The notes under the pieces were generated by a model. That model was not told the origin of the DNA and ran no database searches. It was given only the letters and a program-made list of their open reading frames with translations. Below, in pieces: positions 11,678 through 24,900 of a DNA stretch of 64,000 bases. Both the position numbers and the translations under genes were made by a program. Within the stretch, counting starts at the first letter, position 1. The number at the start of each line of letters is the position of its first letter. The DNA comes from Blasia pusilla (taxonomy: Eukaryota > Marchantiophyta > Marchantiopsida > Blasiales), in NCBI GenBank assembly GCA_050084515.1, contig CM114273.1:8928001-8992000 (forward strand), written 5' to 3'.

Positions 11678-13899
11678 AGTTTGTTACTTGCTTGTGTATG
11701 CACAAATGTGCTACGCGTTCCCAACCAACACATGTATTGAACAATCAAACCATGACGGCGTCGTCAATATTTTCATGTTCCGGATGATTGCTTAGTTTTT
11801 GTAACCAAATAGTGCTTTATCAGCCGTAGTGTTTGACGGATTTTTGGTTCACATTATCCCTCCCAATCATAGTTTTTGGTTGGCTAACTTGCTCCATGTA
11901 CACACTTATATGAAACAAGAAATCTTTAATAAGATTTTTGCAACATCCTTTGAGTGTTATGCCAAATCATAATGTTAAATTCAGCCAAAAAAATTTCTAT
12001 GCAAAAAATATTGATTATTCGGTTGTATTTGTGCCGCTGTACATTGATTCACGACGTTCTATACTTGTTGGGAAGTTTCATAGTAATCCTTGATTTTCAA
12101 TTTCTTGTTCACAATTATGAAGTCGCTACAGTATGTTACTAGATGATTAGTGAAGTGTTTCTTTTGTGGTAACGAAATTATGTCCTTAATTGTTTGCATC
12201 TCACTTGTGTACAACCCAAATACCATTCTCATAACACAACTAGTTCAATTAGCTCCTTTTATTGAGTTTTTCTCATGTTTGCAGAAAAATTTATTATCCA
12301 CCACACTCCACCATCAACAACTACGTGACTCCTCCAAAGGGCAGCTACCCAATTGTTGACAGAAATCGTCAAGTACAGGCATGCCACAAAGGCATTGAGG
12401 CAAGTTGCACGAAAAAGGAGACCGTGGTGAAGTTAACTCAACAACAAAAGTTTCGTCATCGTATTTTAATGCAACCCTAGCAAATATAGAGGATCTATAG
12501 AGTCTGACTTAGCTCCGAAAATATGAATCCCCCAACAACACCCTACACCAGGTTATGAAAGACATTGGGAAAGATAAGGGATTGAATATAGGTAGTATTG
12601 TAATAGTGCAAGAGTGTTTGAACGATATCTACTCAAAGCTTCACTTGCTTAATAAGTACTGCATCAAAAACTATCCATAGGATAAGCAGTTAGCAAAGCA
12701 TCTCACCCTTTTGCAATCCATGTCTCCTATGATCCAGATGTATGTTGCCATATAAATAAGTCTGTAGCTTTGACATATAGCAGCTCCTTTGTGCTATGTA
12801 GTAAAATAGTTACCCACCATCAGTCACCTCACTATTGAATTTTGGCTACAAGAACATGTTATTAATGCATGTGAGCTTTCAGCAATGTTAGCTCATGCCA
12901 TCAATACAATCTACCACCTCTAAGGATAGAATGTTTATGTATATATGTAAATATCTACATCTTCATTATGTTGTTGTCTCAACTAATGTAAAGCCGATGA
13001 GCCTTTGTATGTGCTATATATTTTGGGGTTGCCATTGCATTTGGCTCCTCCCTTAAAGTGAAGTATCTCGTCTTCTATATTATTATGGGAGAGTGCCTTC
13101 TTGATTTGCAAACACCTCTCTGCTTGATACGTGACAAGTGGGCAATAAGAAAATATTTCACATTCTACGGGCAACAAGAAAAAAATTTGAATTTATGTAC
13201 AACATCATTAATCTCTTTCCTTCACGGATTATACACTAGCTCCTCAAACACTTTTTTATTTCCCGTGCGTCGCACAGACACCTTACTAGTGTTTATAATA
13301 ATGCTACATAAACATCGACACGGAGTGTCATGCAAACCATATGCTATTACTTATAAGCTCCTTGTTACATGATGCATTCGGCTGCCCAAGGGTACTTATT
13401 TCAAGTAATGAGAGTGCTCTAAAAGCAGATGACCTGAGAGCGGCTCATGCTCACGTTAGTTAGCTGGTTTAGATATCCTTATGACACAAGCCAGCAGGTT
13501 GTATAAGAAACTAGCATGGTGTCTCATAACCGGAAAGAATAATGAATACAATCATCTCTCATGTTTGTTTCAGCAACAGGCAACACATAGATTAGGCCAC
13601 CATTGCAGATAATGCACTTCCAAGAATCCGTGCTTTGCAGTAGGTATAAGTGGCTACACACTCTAGCTGCAGAATCTGTCTACCTGAGTACTACTCGTTG
13701 CGTCATCTACACCCAGGTCTCTAACTCATGCATATACTTTTGCTACTTTACAACACGCATTGCTCACATGCACCGTGCATGCTTTCGCTATGCGCTCCAC
13801 CCAATTAGGTTTGCACATTAGTTACTCTCAGTTACGCTTTGCAGCCGCTTACCAACTTCTACCGCACTTTTCTCACATTACATGTAAAAACCTGCTTTT
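11678..13899. other. no gene seen
   Basis: AT-rich sequence with short open frames lacking motifs. Nothing assignable. Confidence 0.6.
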
Positions 13900-14450
13900 T
13901 TAGGCCGTGGTCCGCCACTCTTTGTCCATTCTCACAGGTAACTCAGTAAGAGCAGTTTTGGCCTTATTGGGGGGTCCCCGACATTGCAATTTATGGCCGC
14001 ATTCTTGTTTGTTCCGATCAATTTGCGATTGGTCTGATTTACACCCCGATCCAATACGCCACAAATTAGAAATTTTCCTCGCCAATTTTGGAGATTGTCT
14101 CAGTCGTATGGGACAGGCGCTTTTCCTCTTTCCCCGGTTTACATTCGCTGTCGGGCCGTGAGAGGGGGGCAGCAAGCCGGGGCGCATCTCCGCCGGGGTA
14201 AAGAGTATGTCTAGGTCGACCGGCTTGCAGTTCCACGGTGCCACCTTCGGCCTACAGCGAGCCGTCCGGGGATGGAAGTCGTAACCTGTGAAGTGGACAA
14301 AAATCTAGAAAGCATTTTCGGATTCGCGCAACGGAGGGGCAGGCCCCGGATGGAATTAGGGTCATCGCGGCCAAATTAGAAGTTCTGGTGAATTCCCGTT
14401 TGAAGAAACGGGCACCGAGTGTGCCGTTTATGTCTCAAAGACGCTTTTGT
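13900..14450. other. GC-richer island of unknown nature
   Basis: This stretch is clearly richer in GC than its flanks. A 114-codon minus-strand frame and an 84-codon plus-strand frame overlap in it, neither with a recognisable motif. An organellar or intron-derived insert is possible, but I could not match it to any organellar gene. Confidence 0.3.
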
Positions 14451-14840
14451 CTTCTTCAGGATGATATTGATTTTTTAAAATTTTAAAGAAATTATGATTT
14501 AAAAGATGCACTCGTGTCGAGCGACGATTTCGTCCCTCCCAAAGTTCTTCCCTGTGGGGGAGAATTGAGTAGCCCTATCGGACAGTTATTTTTAGTATGT
14601 CAGTTTTTTACCGGGACTATTTGAATCATTTAGGTTTTCTGAAATATGCCCCCACCCAACCCCCTAAGAGTTTTTACCTTGTGAGGTTTTTGCCCAAGAT
14701 TTTTTCCCTTCTCAGGCTATTTCTTGCATGTAATTTGAATCACCAGTTTTTTTATGGGCTTGGAAATGGCATGCCAGTTTTTTGCTGTCAGATTTTCTAC
14801 CTTTCAGTTTAGTTCTGGTTATTATGAAAGTCCCCGGTAG

Positions 14841-15027
14841 CCTTCTCAGCTCACCTCCTCATTTTTTTACCTCTGGCTGGAGTTGAACCAGAATTCCCCC
14901 TCCCAATTGGGGGCCAGAGGTGCTAAGAACCCTTCTTAGCCTTCTCACTCACCTCCTCATTACCCGGGCGAGTTGAACAGAATTCCCCCTACCAGTTGGG
15001 GGCCAGAGGTGCTAAGAACCCTTCCTA
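14841..15027 (-). repeat. two tandem tRNA-promoter-like units (possible SINE head)
   Basis: Two ~90-99-bp direct repeats share CACCTCCTCAT, the GAGTTGAAC block, GAATTCCCCCT and GGGGGCCAGAGGTGCTAAGAACCC. On the minus strand each contains a full B-box match (GTTCAACTC), about 37 nt after an A-box-like TAGCACCTCTGG. The B boxes are at about 14,880-14,889 and 14,970-14,979. Both boxes are kept in both copies although the sequence between has changed. A tRNA-derived SINE or Pol III promoter fragment is the best reading. The repeats lie just past the 3' end of the hAT pseudogene, so an element terminus is the alternative. Confidence 0.4.
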
Positions 15028-15131
15028 CAAGGAGTATTCATAAAATGAACTTTCTTTGTAGGAGGGGTTTGACTACAGAAAATAAATAACTAGTAAAAGC
15101 ATTTGCAAAATGAAATGAAGTCATAGAGAAA

Positions 15132-17396
15132 CTAGGATGAAAGGTCAGGGTTAAGCTCACCTTCCTCAGCAGCTTCAAGTTCAACGGGAGGAACAATGTA
15201 CAACTCTGGATTAGCATATACAAATCTGTATTCTTTTGATTGTTTCCATGTGTCCATAGCAGAAATGAGGACCTTATCCACATCAAAATTCTCCTTTGGA
15301 CCCTCCATATTAACCTCAAAGAAAGCTTCCAAGTGATAAGAGGTTAAGCTATTTCTTAACCTATTCTTAATGACATTCTGAATGCTAAAAGCTCTCTCAC
15401 ATGATGTTGTTGATACACATTGGACTCTAGCTATATCACCTAAAATACAGAGATTAGCATACTTAGCCTTCAGGATCGGACTACCACTTACCATACACCA
15501 TAAGTCCTTGAAGGACTTCTCCTTCCATTCTGTCATGGCTGAATCTTGAAGGCCAAGAATTCATTCTTGAGGGCTGCACCATCTAGAATAGGCTTTTTTC
15601 ACCCCGCCATGCAAGGTTTTTTCTGTCCATAGAAAGAGCTCAACATTTCCAAGTCTCTCACACCCCAATCTCTTAAACTAGATATGGTAGAAGGCATTTG
15701 GGATGGATTGAGGATCTTAAAACCTCCAATGATGTTATTGTCTTCAAACCTTTCTTGCAAAGCTACACATATGGCCTCAAAGAAAATTCCTCCGAAAAAA
15801 AACAGCTTCTTCTAAATCCTTTCTGTCACATCCCTATCCATTTGGATTGAATGAAAGAAAGAACCCTTATCTCTCGATTGCAAGCGCTGCAGATATCCAT
15901 CACTAGGACCATAGTTTGGAAGGAGATGAAAACCGCTAGACTGAGAAATGAGATAGGCATTCATATCTACACTTTCATGTACATAATTCATTCTAACATG
16001 TGCTATCTCAGTCTGAACAATAGAAGCAACGCTAGATATATCAACAAACTTCATCTGGAATAACTTGCTCAACATTGCCATAGAATGAAGGATGTCAGCC
16101 AGAAAGTATAAAATGTAAATCATTTTGAAGGACTTTAACCTCTTTAGAAGATGTGAAGCTACCCCATCATCTTCCCTCGGATTCACAGCAGAGAAGTAGA
16201 CCATGACCGATTCTAAACTATCACATAAAGAGGTAACGGCTTGCCACCTGCTAAGCCATCTGACCTTCTGATACCGTTTCATGACTTTCCTAGAATCGTG
16301 TAGCTCCTCTTGTAGAGAAGAGAGACCAGACTTCCTCTTAGAACTCTTCTTGAAATAAAATGCAACAGAATTCAAAATGTTATCAACCTCATCACTAAGT
16401 TCCTTGCACCCTGGGCTCTTTGCTGTTGCAAGAGCAGCTAAGTTTGTCCGGTGTGCCACACAATGGACGCTTGTCATGTAAGGGTTAACATTCCTCTTCA
16501 AACGGGCACTTACCCCATTCCTACTACCTACCATAGTGTTGGCCCCATCAGACCCAAAACCAACCATCTTCTCAAAATTCAATTCCCATTCCTAAGTAAG
16601 GATACTAAACAATCTGAAATGGACTCGGCATCCTTGTTCTCAACCTTCATCAATCCTAAGAAGGAGGTGCACACTTGACCTTCATCAAGGTAAGTGACAA
16701 AGGCAACGAGGTGTCATTCTTCGATATGTCGTGGATTCATCTACCATTATTCCGTAAAAGGGACTAAGTCTAACCCTAGCTAGAAGCAATCTTTGAATTA
16801 CCAAACTAATACATGTTATCATATGTGCACATGTCTTGTCATCCTGATACATCGATTTTGTGAGCATCATAGATCCAGATTTGAGTAATGTACAGAGACT
16901 AGGGAATGAGGAAAATGCAATATTATACTTAGCCATGAAGTATGCTCCTCGAAAAAAGATTAAGCATGGCTAAATCACAGTTTCTATTGGTGCTTGCAAT
17001 AGCTTTCTGTAGAGTTTTTCTACCACTATACTGAGCCCAAGCCAGTTTTTTATGTTCCTTGGATTTACCATGGTCTGTGAAGGCAGAAATCTTCACATTG
17101 ATGGCTCCGGATGTGGCAAATACAGATTTCCCTCCTGAGTCCTTGCACACTTTACAGAATACCCTCCCCGTGTGAGGCTCAAATTGAATCCATTCAAAAG
17201 CTTGATACCAAGAGTCTTTCCAAAGCCTGTTGTTCTCTTCTATCTTTGAAGAGGCAAGATCTGAAGGAGAATCTATCTCCTCACATGAGTTGGTCTCTAC
17301 TGCTGGTTCACTAACAGTCCTCTTCATAAACCCCATATCAGTAAGGGATTTTTGTCTCTTACCCCTACATGCATTGTTGGCTGAAATATCCTCCAT
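15132..17396 (-). pseudogene. hAT-superfamily transposase, decayed
   Basis: Read right to left on the minus strand. 17396-16929 encodes a basic N-terminus and a TTF/BED-like zinc finger (CKVCKDSGG ... His-x4-His). 16936-16685 gives the first catalytic segment (GIMVDESTT). 16582-15812 contains the second (GFGSDGANTMVG), CVAHRTNLA and a KVRWLSRWQAV block. 15536-15132 is the C-terminal dimerisation region (STTSCERAFSIQNVIKNRLR). These are diagnostic hAT features, closest in style to the KIAA1586/ZNF862-like subgroup. Frame changes near 16,940 and 16,690 and stops between 15,812 and 15,536 make it non-functional as it stands. Terminal inverted repeats and the 8-bp duplication were not found. Confidence 0.85.
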
Positions 17397-17849
17397 AAGG
17401 AACTTTGAGAGTTCACTACTTTGAAACCCTTTGTAAAGGGTTTAGGCTCAAACAGTTTCAAGGGTTTACAGAAGTTACAGAACCAATGAAAGGCTCCCAA
17501 AACTTCAACAAAGAGCGAGAGAGAGAGAGATACAAGAGTGCAACGAAAACCCAAGTCCCTGACCCCTACTCCCTCGGGCCCCAACTCCCTAACTCCTGAG
17601 AGAATGGGGAAAATAAGCGAGTGGCGATTAGGAGGAGAATGCAGGTGTGTCTTGGTCTCCCCAACTCTCTCCCGAGTCCCAAAACCGAGTCCTAATAGCA
17701 GGGATGAGGCTTGGATGAGCGCCGAGACTCGAGTGAGTTACACCCGCTGTCCAACTCCGGAAGTCGATGAGACAGCCGATTTTGTCCGATTTCTTCCACT
17801 TTTTTCACCCTACGGTGCGGTGGTCGGGCAAGCTTTACAGCTCACAAGC

Positions 17850-18970
17850 AAACATGGAGCAGCGTGAATTAGCGATCGAGCAGCGAGAGCAATCAAAGAT
17901 TGAGCGAACATAATAAGAACTGAGCAATCAAGCAACAAGGCGCCCAAGACAAGCAAAGAGTAAGCAAATATCGGCCCACGACCATTCGGGATTCGAGGAG
18001 GAGAGAGCGAAATGAGTTGCAACTCATAAAATGCCTCGAGCACAATCGACCCTACTCCCTCGATCTAAATGTAAAAACTAATCTTCTAAAAATTACATGT
18101 CCGAGCCTCGATGAGGATGCGAAGAGGTACGGTGAGGCCTTTATTCTCTTTTCGCCGGGTGAGTTGTGCTTCGGACCATCGGATCAAGGTCACACTGCGG
18201 GGCGTCGCCGACACAGAGCGCGATGAGGATGAGCCGATGAGGGTGCTTGTCTGTCATTGCCGCAATGCCGAGAGATTAAGAAGGCTGAAGCTCGGCGAGT
18301 TCGATCCCTAGGCGCCCAAAGCGGCGCGACGAGCAGACGATTTGTTGTGGCCGCAAGAGAAAGCACAAACTGCAAGAGAAAGCACAGACGCGGGTCACGC
18401 GGCCACGGGGAGAGAGCAGCCAAGGAGGAGAGAGCAGAATTTGCTGCAAAACATCATAAGGTTGCAAATGCGGCAAATGCCTCGAAAGCACGGTCGACCG
18501 GGCTCGACCCTACTCCCCGCCTCCCTCTCTCACGACCAAGGCTCGGACAAGCACCAAAGATCCGAACTTCCGAAGGTCACGAATCGTGGGCGGCCTCGAG
18601 ACAGAGAGCACGATGAGGATGAGCCGATGAGGGTGCTTGTCTGTCTTTGCCGCAATGCTGAGAGATTAACGAGAAGGCTGAAGCTCCGATGAGTCCGATC
18701 CCTAGGCGCCCAAGGCGATGACGAGCGGTGGTAGGGGCGCCGAGGCGGCGCAGCGAGCGCATTTGCGTGGCTGCAAGAGAAAGCACAAACGCAAGTCACG
18801 CGCCACGGCAGAGAGCAACCAGGAGGAGAGAGCGGGCTCAGCAGAATTTCTTTGCAAAAAGTCGAACACGGTCTCATTTGCAAATGAAACGAACACGGTC
18901 GACCGGGCTCGACCCCTACTCCCTGCCTCCCTCTCTCCCGACTCGCAAGTCCCGAAGTTCCCACTGCCGT
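17850..18970. repeat. ~390-410-bp GC-rich tandem repeat, about 2.5 copies
   Basis: GATGAGGATGAGCCGATGAG recurs at about 18,222 and 18,612, each followed by GGGTGCTTGTCTGTC and GCGCCCAA. A second landmark, GTCGACCGGGCTCGAC, recurs at about 18,497 and 18,899, with a diverged partial copy near 18,050. Overlapping Arg/Ser-rich open frames on both strands are consequences of the repeat's composition. Confidence 0.7.
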
Positions 18971-21440
18971 CCGATGATTCCGATCATCCGTACCCTAGAA
19001 GGGACGGCTGGATGAACCTGCACACTCCCCCCTTTGTCCACTACCCTCTTGACACCTGTCGGGCCCCGGCACCTCCTTCCTCCGGTCGGAAAATGCCCGG
19101 CAGTTTGAATACATCCCGGTTACACTGCCGGGAAAGTCCAACCGGCTTCATCAATCTGGCCGGCGTTCAAGACTTCAGGCAGCTCCCTGCCGGCGCTACC
19201 TCTTCCCTCTCCGGTTTTGTCCCCGGGCCTAAAAGCTGGTCGTCGGAAAATCTTCATTTCTGCTGACAGCCTTTACAAAGGATGCCGGTACTGTCCGAGC
19301 CTTGAGCCCTATTATGTGCGACGATTGGAAGTCTTTGCCCCCCGACATCGCGTCTCGTGTCGAGCCAGGTGCACTGGATCGAGACTCCAAGGGGCGGTGT
19401 GGGCACTGGGCTTTCGTATGTCCAGGACTCCAGGAGAAACTGGCAGACAGATAACGATTCATCAACGAATATCCGTATCCAGGACTAGAATCACTATATG
19501 CCGCTGAGTACAGACCGTGTGTTAATGGAATGTAACTGCAAACGCGCGAAATGGCAGTTGGCCGCGCGGCAGGTGGGACTGCACAGTAACAGATTCCAGA
19601 TGGCACATCCACGGCCACCCGCTAATAGTACGGCGTCTGTCATGAGGCAGCGTCTATGCTCAAAGGCTAGTCGTCCAGTTTGTGGTTTTCAATATCGATG
19701 GATTCGATGCCCATCTGGACCTATGAATATATATGCACACATGTGAGAGAAACTGGATCATCCTCGCCAGCATACTGAAATCCTCTCAAGTAGTTCGCCT
19801 TGCAATAGCAGGCGAAATACTTGGCGTGAGCATATTCTCTGTGGGCATGGCAGTAGTGATGGCGAGAGAAGTAAATAAATGACAATCTTGCATTGAAGTG
19901 AGGTTAGATTAGCTGTATACGATTATCATATTCGCCATGCAGTATGTTTCTCCCAAGTACTCTCACGCGTTGTTTCTTTGTCCAATCGGACAGGAACGCC
20001 ATGAGAAACGTCGAATGGGACACGAACACTACGAGAAAAGAGCTTCAGACGTTGTTCCGTTACGCGCATTATAGTCCAAGTACGTCCCAGGGGCACAGGT
20101 CGATTGGCTGCATCGCGGACGCCCCGAACTTACATTCACGTACTCGAGGCTTGAGTGGATGTGGAGACTGGACTAGACAGCAGCCCAAGGCAGCAGATTA
20201 GTTGATCGCACATGGGTCTGCATCATATGGATTCTGGAATTCACGGGCGTACGATCGTGTTACGATCAAGGAGTGAGGGAGTTTAGGCTTAATATGCCTG
20301 TTTCGCATCTGCGGGACTCGTGGCAGACGAGGTAGTCAAACCACTTTGTGGCACACAGTCACGGGCGCCGTTGGGCTCGGTGGAGCAATCAGGAAATGTA
20401 GCCTGGAGCACACGAGTGGAATCCGTCTACTCCGATAGCCGAACCTCTCGTTGATCCTTTATCATCGTCGTTGAGAATTTCCGTACGCTAAACCCAAGCG
20501 AAACGACTTTCTGAATGTGTTGCGTGTAATCGCGATGTTGTTGAAAGACACTGGAAACACGTCGATGTCAATTTTTCTCGAGTCAGTCCTTGGCTTCGAA
20601 GTTTCCATCACAAGCTGCCACATCCCTCACAAACAGAAAACTTCGACATTTAAAACAAGAACATAAATACACGAAAGGTCGATTCAGATTGACTTTGTAC
20701 TTGGTGACCGGATTCCGATGCCAGGGTTGGCGAGTTTTAAGCTGTGGCAAAATGACTCGACCAACGCCGCAAAACTATGACCCAACGTTTTGAGGTTAGC
20801 AGAGAAAACATACTGACGGTAATCAAACTGGATGGTCCAGCAGGGCTCGTTCGGGGACATTGGTCTCGCGTTTATAACTCGGAGTTTCCTAAAGTCTCTC
20901 GTAAGCGGCATCACTAACTGCAATAGTCTGAGCAACGAACATGTTATTGCATACAATCGTGGAACTATTGACTTCGCTGTTCGTAATCTGAACAGCCCAA
21001 CTGGAAGCTGAGAGACGTCTCTTAGAAATTACGCCAACGATACAACGTAGAGCTTAATCCACATGCAGATGAGAATCACAACCAGGATATTCAACTTCAG
21101 TCCGCGACAGGGAGAGCGCCCGATTTTTATTTAGCAGACTATCACAAGACTCTGATACACATCTTCATGACAGTACCATTTATTAACTCCCCATACGTGG
21201 GAGCATGGCAGATAATGAATCGCAATAAGAAAGGTTCCTGGAGGTTCTTTTCCTGACAAGATAAACAAAATTGGAATACTCATTGTTTTACACAATGGTC
21301 GCCGGTCCTTTCTACAGCGGGGAATGAGTGGATCGGAAATCTACACTTGGACTATGAAGAATTCAAAGGTGACTCTACAATTTTCCTATATGGTACATGG
21401 CTTCTCCGCTCAAGAGTGATAAAATAAAAACAGTATCTAC
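18971..21440. other. moderately GC-rich region, no recognised gene
   Basis: CpG is not visibly depleted here. Several short open frames occur, none with a motif. It lies downstream of the kinase gene's stop codon and may hold its 3' untranslated region or a non-coding transcript. I cannot support more. Confidence 0.5.
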
Positions 21441-21468
21441 ATTTTCCGCTTGTTAAAACGGTACAAAA

Positions 21469-23255
21469 TCAGAAAACATCGTCAAATAGTCTCCGTGCAA
21501 CTATATCTGATTCCTCTAGCGACGACCCAACCTCCTCCCTCGGAATGCTCGTCTTTGATAGGCTTTCCACTCGAGATGAAGCGTCACTTCCTTGCCATTC
21601 GGAATCCTCCCCCAGGCTGGTGTCTCGGGAACCACCTCTAGATTGCTCTGTTGAGAAATCAACTTGGTCCTCATGGTTCTCGTTATTCGTCAACTTCATA
21701 GGGCCAGAGACACGATCGTCTGCACTAACTTTTCTCTCCTGAGTGAAGGACCAATCTCCCTGAACTTTGCCAGCGGTTTCCAATTTCACTCGCCTCTCCG
21801 ACTCGATCTCCTGCAGCGAGAAAGGCGTCGGGACAACGGGCGTCCTCGACATATACTGCAAACATTCCCAATTTACGCCGGCGAAGAACGCATGACTTTT
21901 GATCTCTTCTGCTCCATTCTTAGAGCCTAACCTCTCATCTGGCTCTTTGAGCAACAACTGTTCTATTAGATTCGTAAGGACAGAACGTGGTCCGGGAAAC
22001 TCCACTCTCCGGCATAGAATGTTGTAGAACGTCTCCTTCCTGTTGGCACCTTTGAAAGGCGTTTTACCGTAATACAGTTCGTACAACAAAATTCCCAAGG
22101 TCCACCAGTCCACAGGCAAGCCATGCCCTCTACCCCAAACAATCTCCGGCGCAACGTATTCTTCAGTTCCAACGAACGAGTGAGCTGGTCCATCGGAACC
22201 CTGTCCTCCGGATCCTCGTTTGCGGTAGCTGCAAAGCTCTTCTGGTGTGATGCGGGACCTGTAATTCTTGCTACCAGTCTTCGCGAGTTGCATTGGTGAA
22301 CCGCAAGTAAAGAAGGCTTTCACATGGTTGACCGGACTGACTTGCTTGCTCCGCCCCTTCTTCGTCAAATCCTTGAAGCTTGAGACGCTACTCGGTTTGT
22401 CTGGCCATTTGCGATCAGATAAATCTAGAGACAAATCGAAATCGGTGAGCATAATGTGACCGTCCGATTGCACCAGAATGTTTTCAGGTTTCAGATCCCT
22501 GTAAACGATTTTGCGCGCATGCAAATACTCTATGGCCAGCAATACCTCCGCTACGTAGAATCTGCAGAAAGAAATTGCAGACTCTCAGCGCGATTTCCCC
22601 AACCCACTCAATTATCAAAAAACCAGGCGGCTGACCTCTCAGCATATTTGACTTAGAAAACTATTCCAGTAAATGTAATGGACATACTGACTCAACAAGC
22701 CACTATCTGCCAATCCAAGCCACTACAATATTCTAGATTCGCAGCCATGCTTTTTTGTGTCCCACCAAACCCTCACTAGGTACTCGCTGCTAAATCTACG
22801 TTAAATCTGAGCAGGCACAGAAAGGCAGCTTACCGGCATGCGTTTTCGGAAAAGGACTTCTCCGGCTGCTTCTGTCTCAAAACATTCAGATCACCGCCAT
22901 GACAGTAATTCATGATAAGAAAGCTGTGTTTCTCGGTTTCGAAATGGGAATGGTGAGTTGGCAAGAACGGGTGGTTGACCGCGGATAGAATTTCCCTCTC
23001 TGTCACAGCCCTATGTCCGTTCTTCCGCGCTCGGAGAACCTCATTTTTCATCACTTTCATTGCGTAAGGGGCATTGCTGTGGCGCGCAGCCACTAGGAAG
23101 ACGGTTCCCATATCTCCATTGCCTAGGGGCTTGATTACTCTGAAATCATCGATTGTGAATTGCTTGTCAGTGGCCACCTTCGCCACAGTCCCCCTGTCGA
23201 CAGCGGGAGGATGTGGTACGAGCCCCACTGACTCCTCTCCGACATGCGGAGGCAT
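21469..23255 (-). CDS. AGC-VIII family Ser/Thr protein kinase (two exons)
   Basis: Exon 1 (23255-22834) carries the Gly loop (PLGNGDMGTVFLV), catalytic Lys (YAMKVMK) and helix-C region. Exon 2 (22561-21469) carries YRDLKPENIL, then DFD in place of DFG, an insertion of ~80 residues, the activation segment (FVGTEEYVAPEIV) and the DWWTLGILLYEL helix. The 272-bp intron has GT/AG ends, and joining restores the frame through an Arg codon. DFD plus the insertion defines plant AGC-VIII kinases, which include phototropins and the PINOID, WAG and UNICORN groups. TEEYVAPE and the RKETF block look closest to WAG/UNICORN-like members. The C-terminus (LFDDVF) resembles but does not match the FxxF hydrophobic motif. 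The first ATG in frame is at 23255. An open stretch continues upstream to a stop near 23,342 without an ATG, so an upstream coding exon is possible. About 504 residues. Confidence 0.9.
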
Positions 23256-24900
23256 GTTCGAACTTACAACACCTTCCTCCTCGTGGGACACTTCTATAAC
23301 AGAACTCTTGAAATCCTCTGATCGACTTGGAATGAAAATGGGATGGATCTAAAGTTATCAGAACCTTCGGTCAATTCTGCTACTTGTACCTGACTATACC
23401 AAATCTCCAATTCTCTTCCGTGATGTTTCCGACAAATGTGGCAAGTTGTCTTTCAACCCTCCGACGCTCAAAAAGAGTGCGATTTTATCACAAGCTCCTT
23501 AAGACCAAACCTGTACAAATACTTTCCAAGATCGCTTACGATACACAATTAATCCTAGTGACTCTCCCCTGACTATCTCCGTGAGTCCGTGTGTTGCAGA
23601 TCTGCTGGCACGGTACCCTATACAGGCTTCTCCCGATTCGCTTGATTAAGACGTGAATATATCTGAGGCATCAAAGAGTGTCACTTCCACACAGAGTCGG
23701 TTTCTTCAGCGAAACAGTATCCCCGGTCAGAAACCTATGGAAGCCGCCGAATGAAACGCAGATATAGAATTCTACAATCCTCTACTTCTTTCGACCTAAA
23801 CGAGAAAATGCGTACTTCCTAAAGTAAGAAGCGTTCTAACCTCACCGAGCCGAAGTTCTGGTGACACAACAATGAACTAAATCAAAGAGATATCTAATCG
23901 AGAGTTATATCTGATGAACTCTCTTCCCAAATCTCTCGTCCTTGTCTACTGAGTCACTTCCCTACACACTAACATTTACTCACACTCGCCTTTCCTTTCC
24001 CGGCGCTCGATGCATGCGCCCTGTCAAATGGTATCGTGGAGAGCCTTGGCAAGTCTGACAGTCAGCGTCATCTCTCCTCTTTCGGTGGCCCCCACCCTGC
24101 TCACTAGCACACCGTCTTCAGTGAAGTTCAGTCTTCTGCTCTTCGCTTCTATTTGCTTCTATGCCAGCTCTCTCTACCTCGAAGCTCCCCTGGCACCTGC
24201 ACTCTCCACTGCAGACACCTATCCGCCACAGCCACGCTTCTCCTTCCCTCCCGAATACCCCACCCTAACCTTCTAACCTAACCCTAACGACTTCTTTCAC
24301 CGCGGGTTACCCAGTCCCCAGCGTGCCTGACTGACCTAACTGCCCTCTACGCGACCGTCACCCGCACGAAAACCCTCACCATCCGATCCGAAGATCGATG
24401 GCCCACGCAGCTCACCGCCAACACAGCAGGACTGTAATTTAGCCCTCACACGAAAATAGCAACATCTAAGTTCTTGAGCTGCCGTGCAAGGGAATCGTAT
24501 CCCTAGTCTTACGGCGCACGGCAGGGTAAGATTTACCTCCGGACCTCGACCGCCGTACGCAGCACAGTCACGTGCGGAGATTGGTCACCTTCGTGTCTCG
24601 GAACGTTTTCATGTACCTTATTACGCACGTCTGTCGTCTCTGAATTTCTCTCCCCGTGTCAGAAAATATCGATAATCCAGAGGTTCACCGCTACTTGCGG
24701 ACTACCGTGTAAACCGTGTGGCCCGTGTGAGCCGGCTACGAAGCCTTTTCCGAGATCTCGCCGATCCTTCGGAAACGACGTAGGGGAAAATAAAAATACC
24801 GCGACACAGTACGCCAAACTTTGTTATACCTATTTCCATTTCTCTCCTCTTATTTGAGTAGAGCCACGAGTGCTCTTTCTAGAAGACTCGAGGTCGAGGC
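23256..24900 (-). promoter_or_regulatory. presumed upstream region of the kinase gene
   Basis: No coding motif on either strand. Relatively GC-rich and C/T-rich when read on the plus strand around 23.9-24.3 kb. Composition drops abruptly to AT-rich at about 24,910. Assignment as promoter/5' leader rests on position only, and no TATA element was identified. Confidence 0.3.

Noticed and set aside
18257-19266. Arg-rich open frames as a possible nuclear protein gene
   Set aside because: Frames on both strands overlap and reflect the tandem GC-rich repeat; no motif supports coding.
24260-24292. Telomere-like CCCTAA units
   Set aside because: Only two or three imperfect units in a C/T-rich promoter-like region; not an interstitial telomere array.
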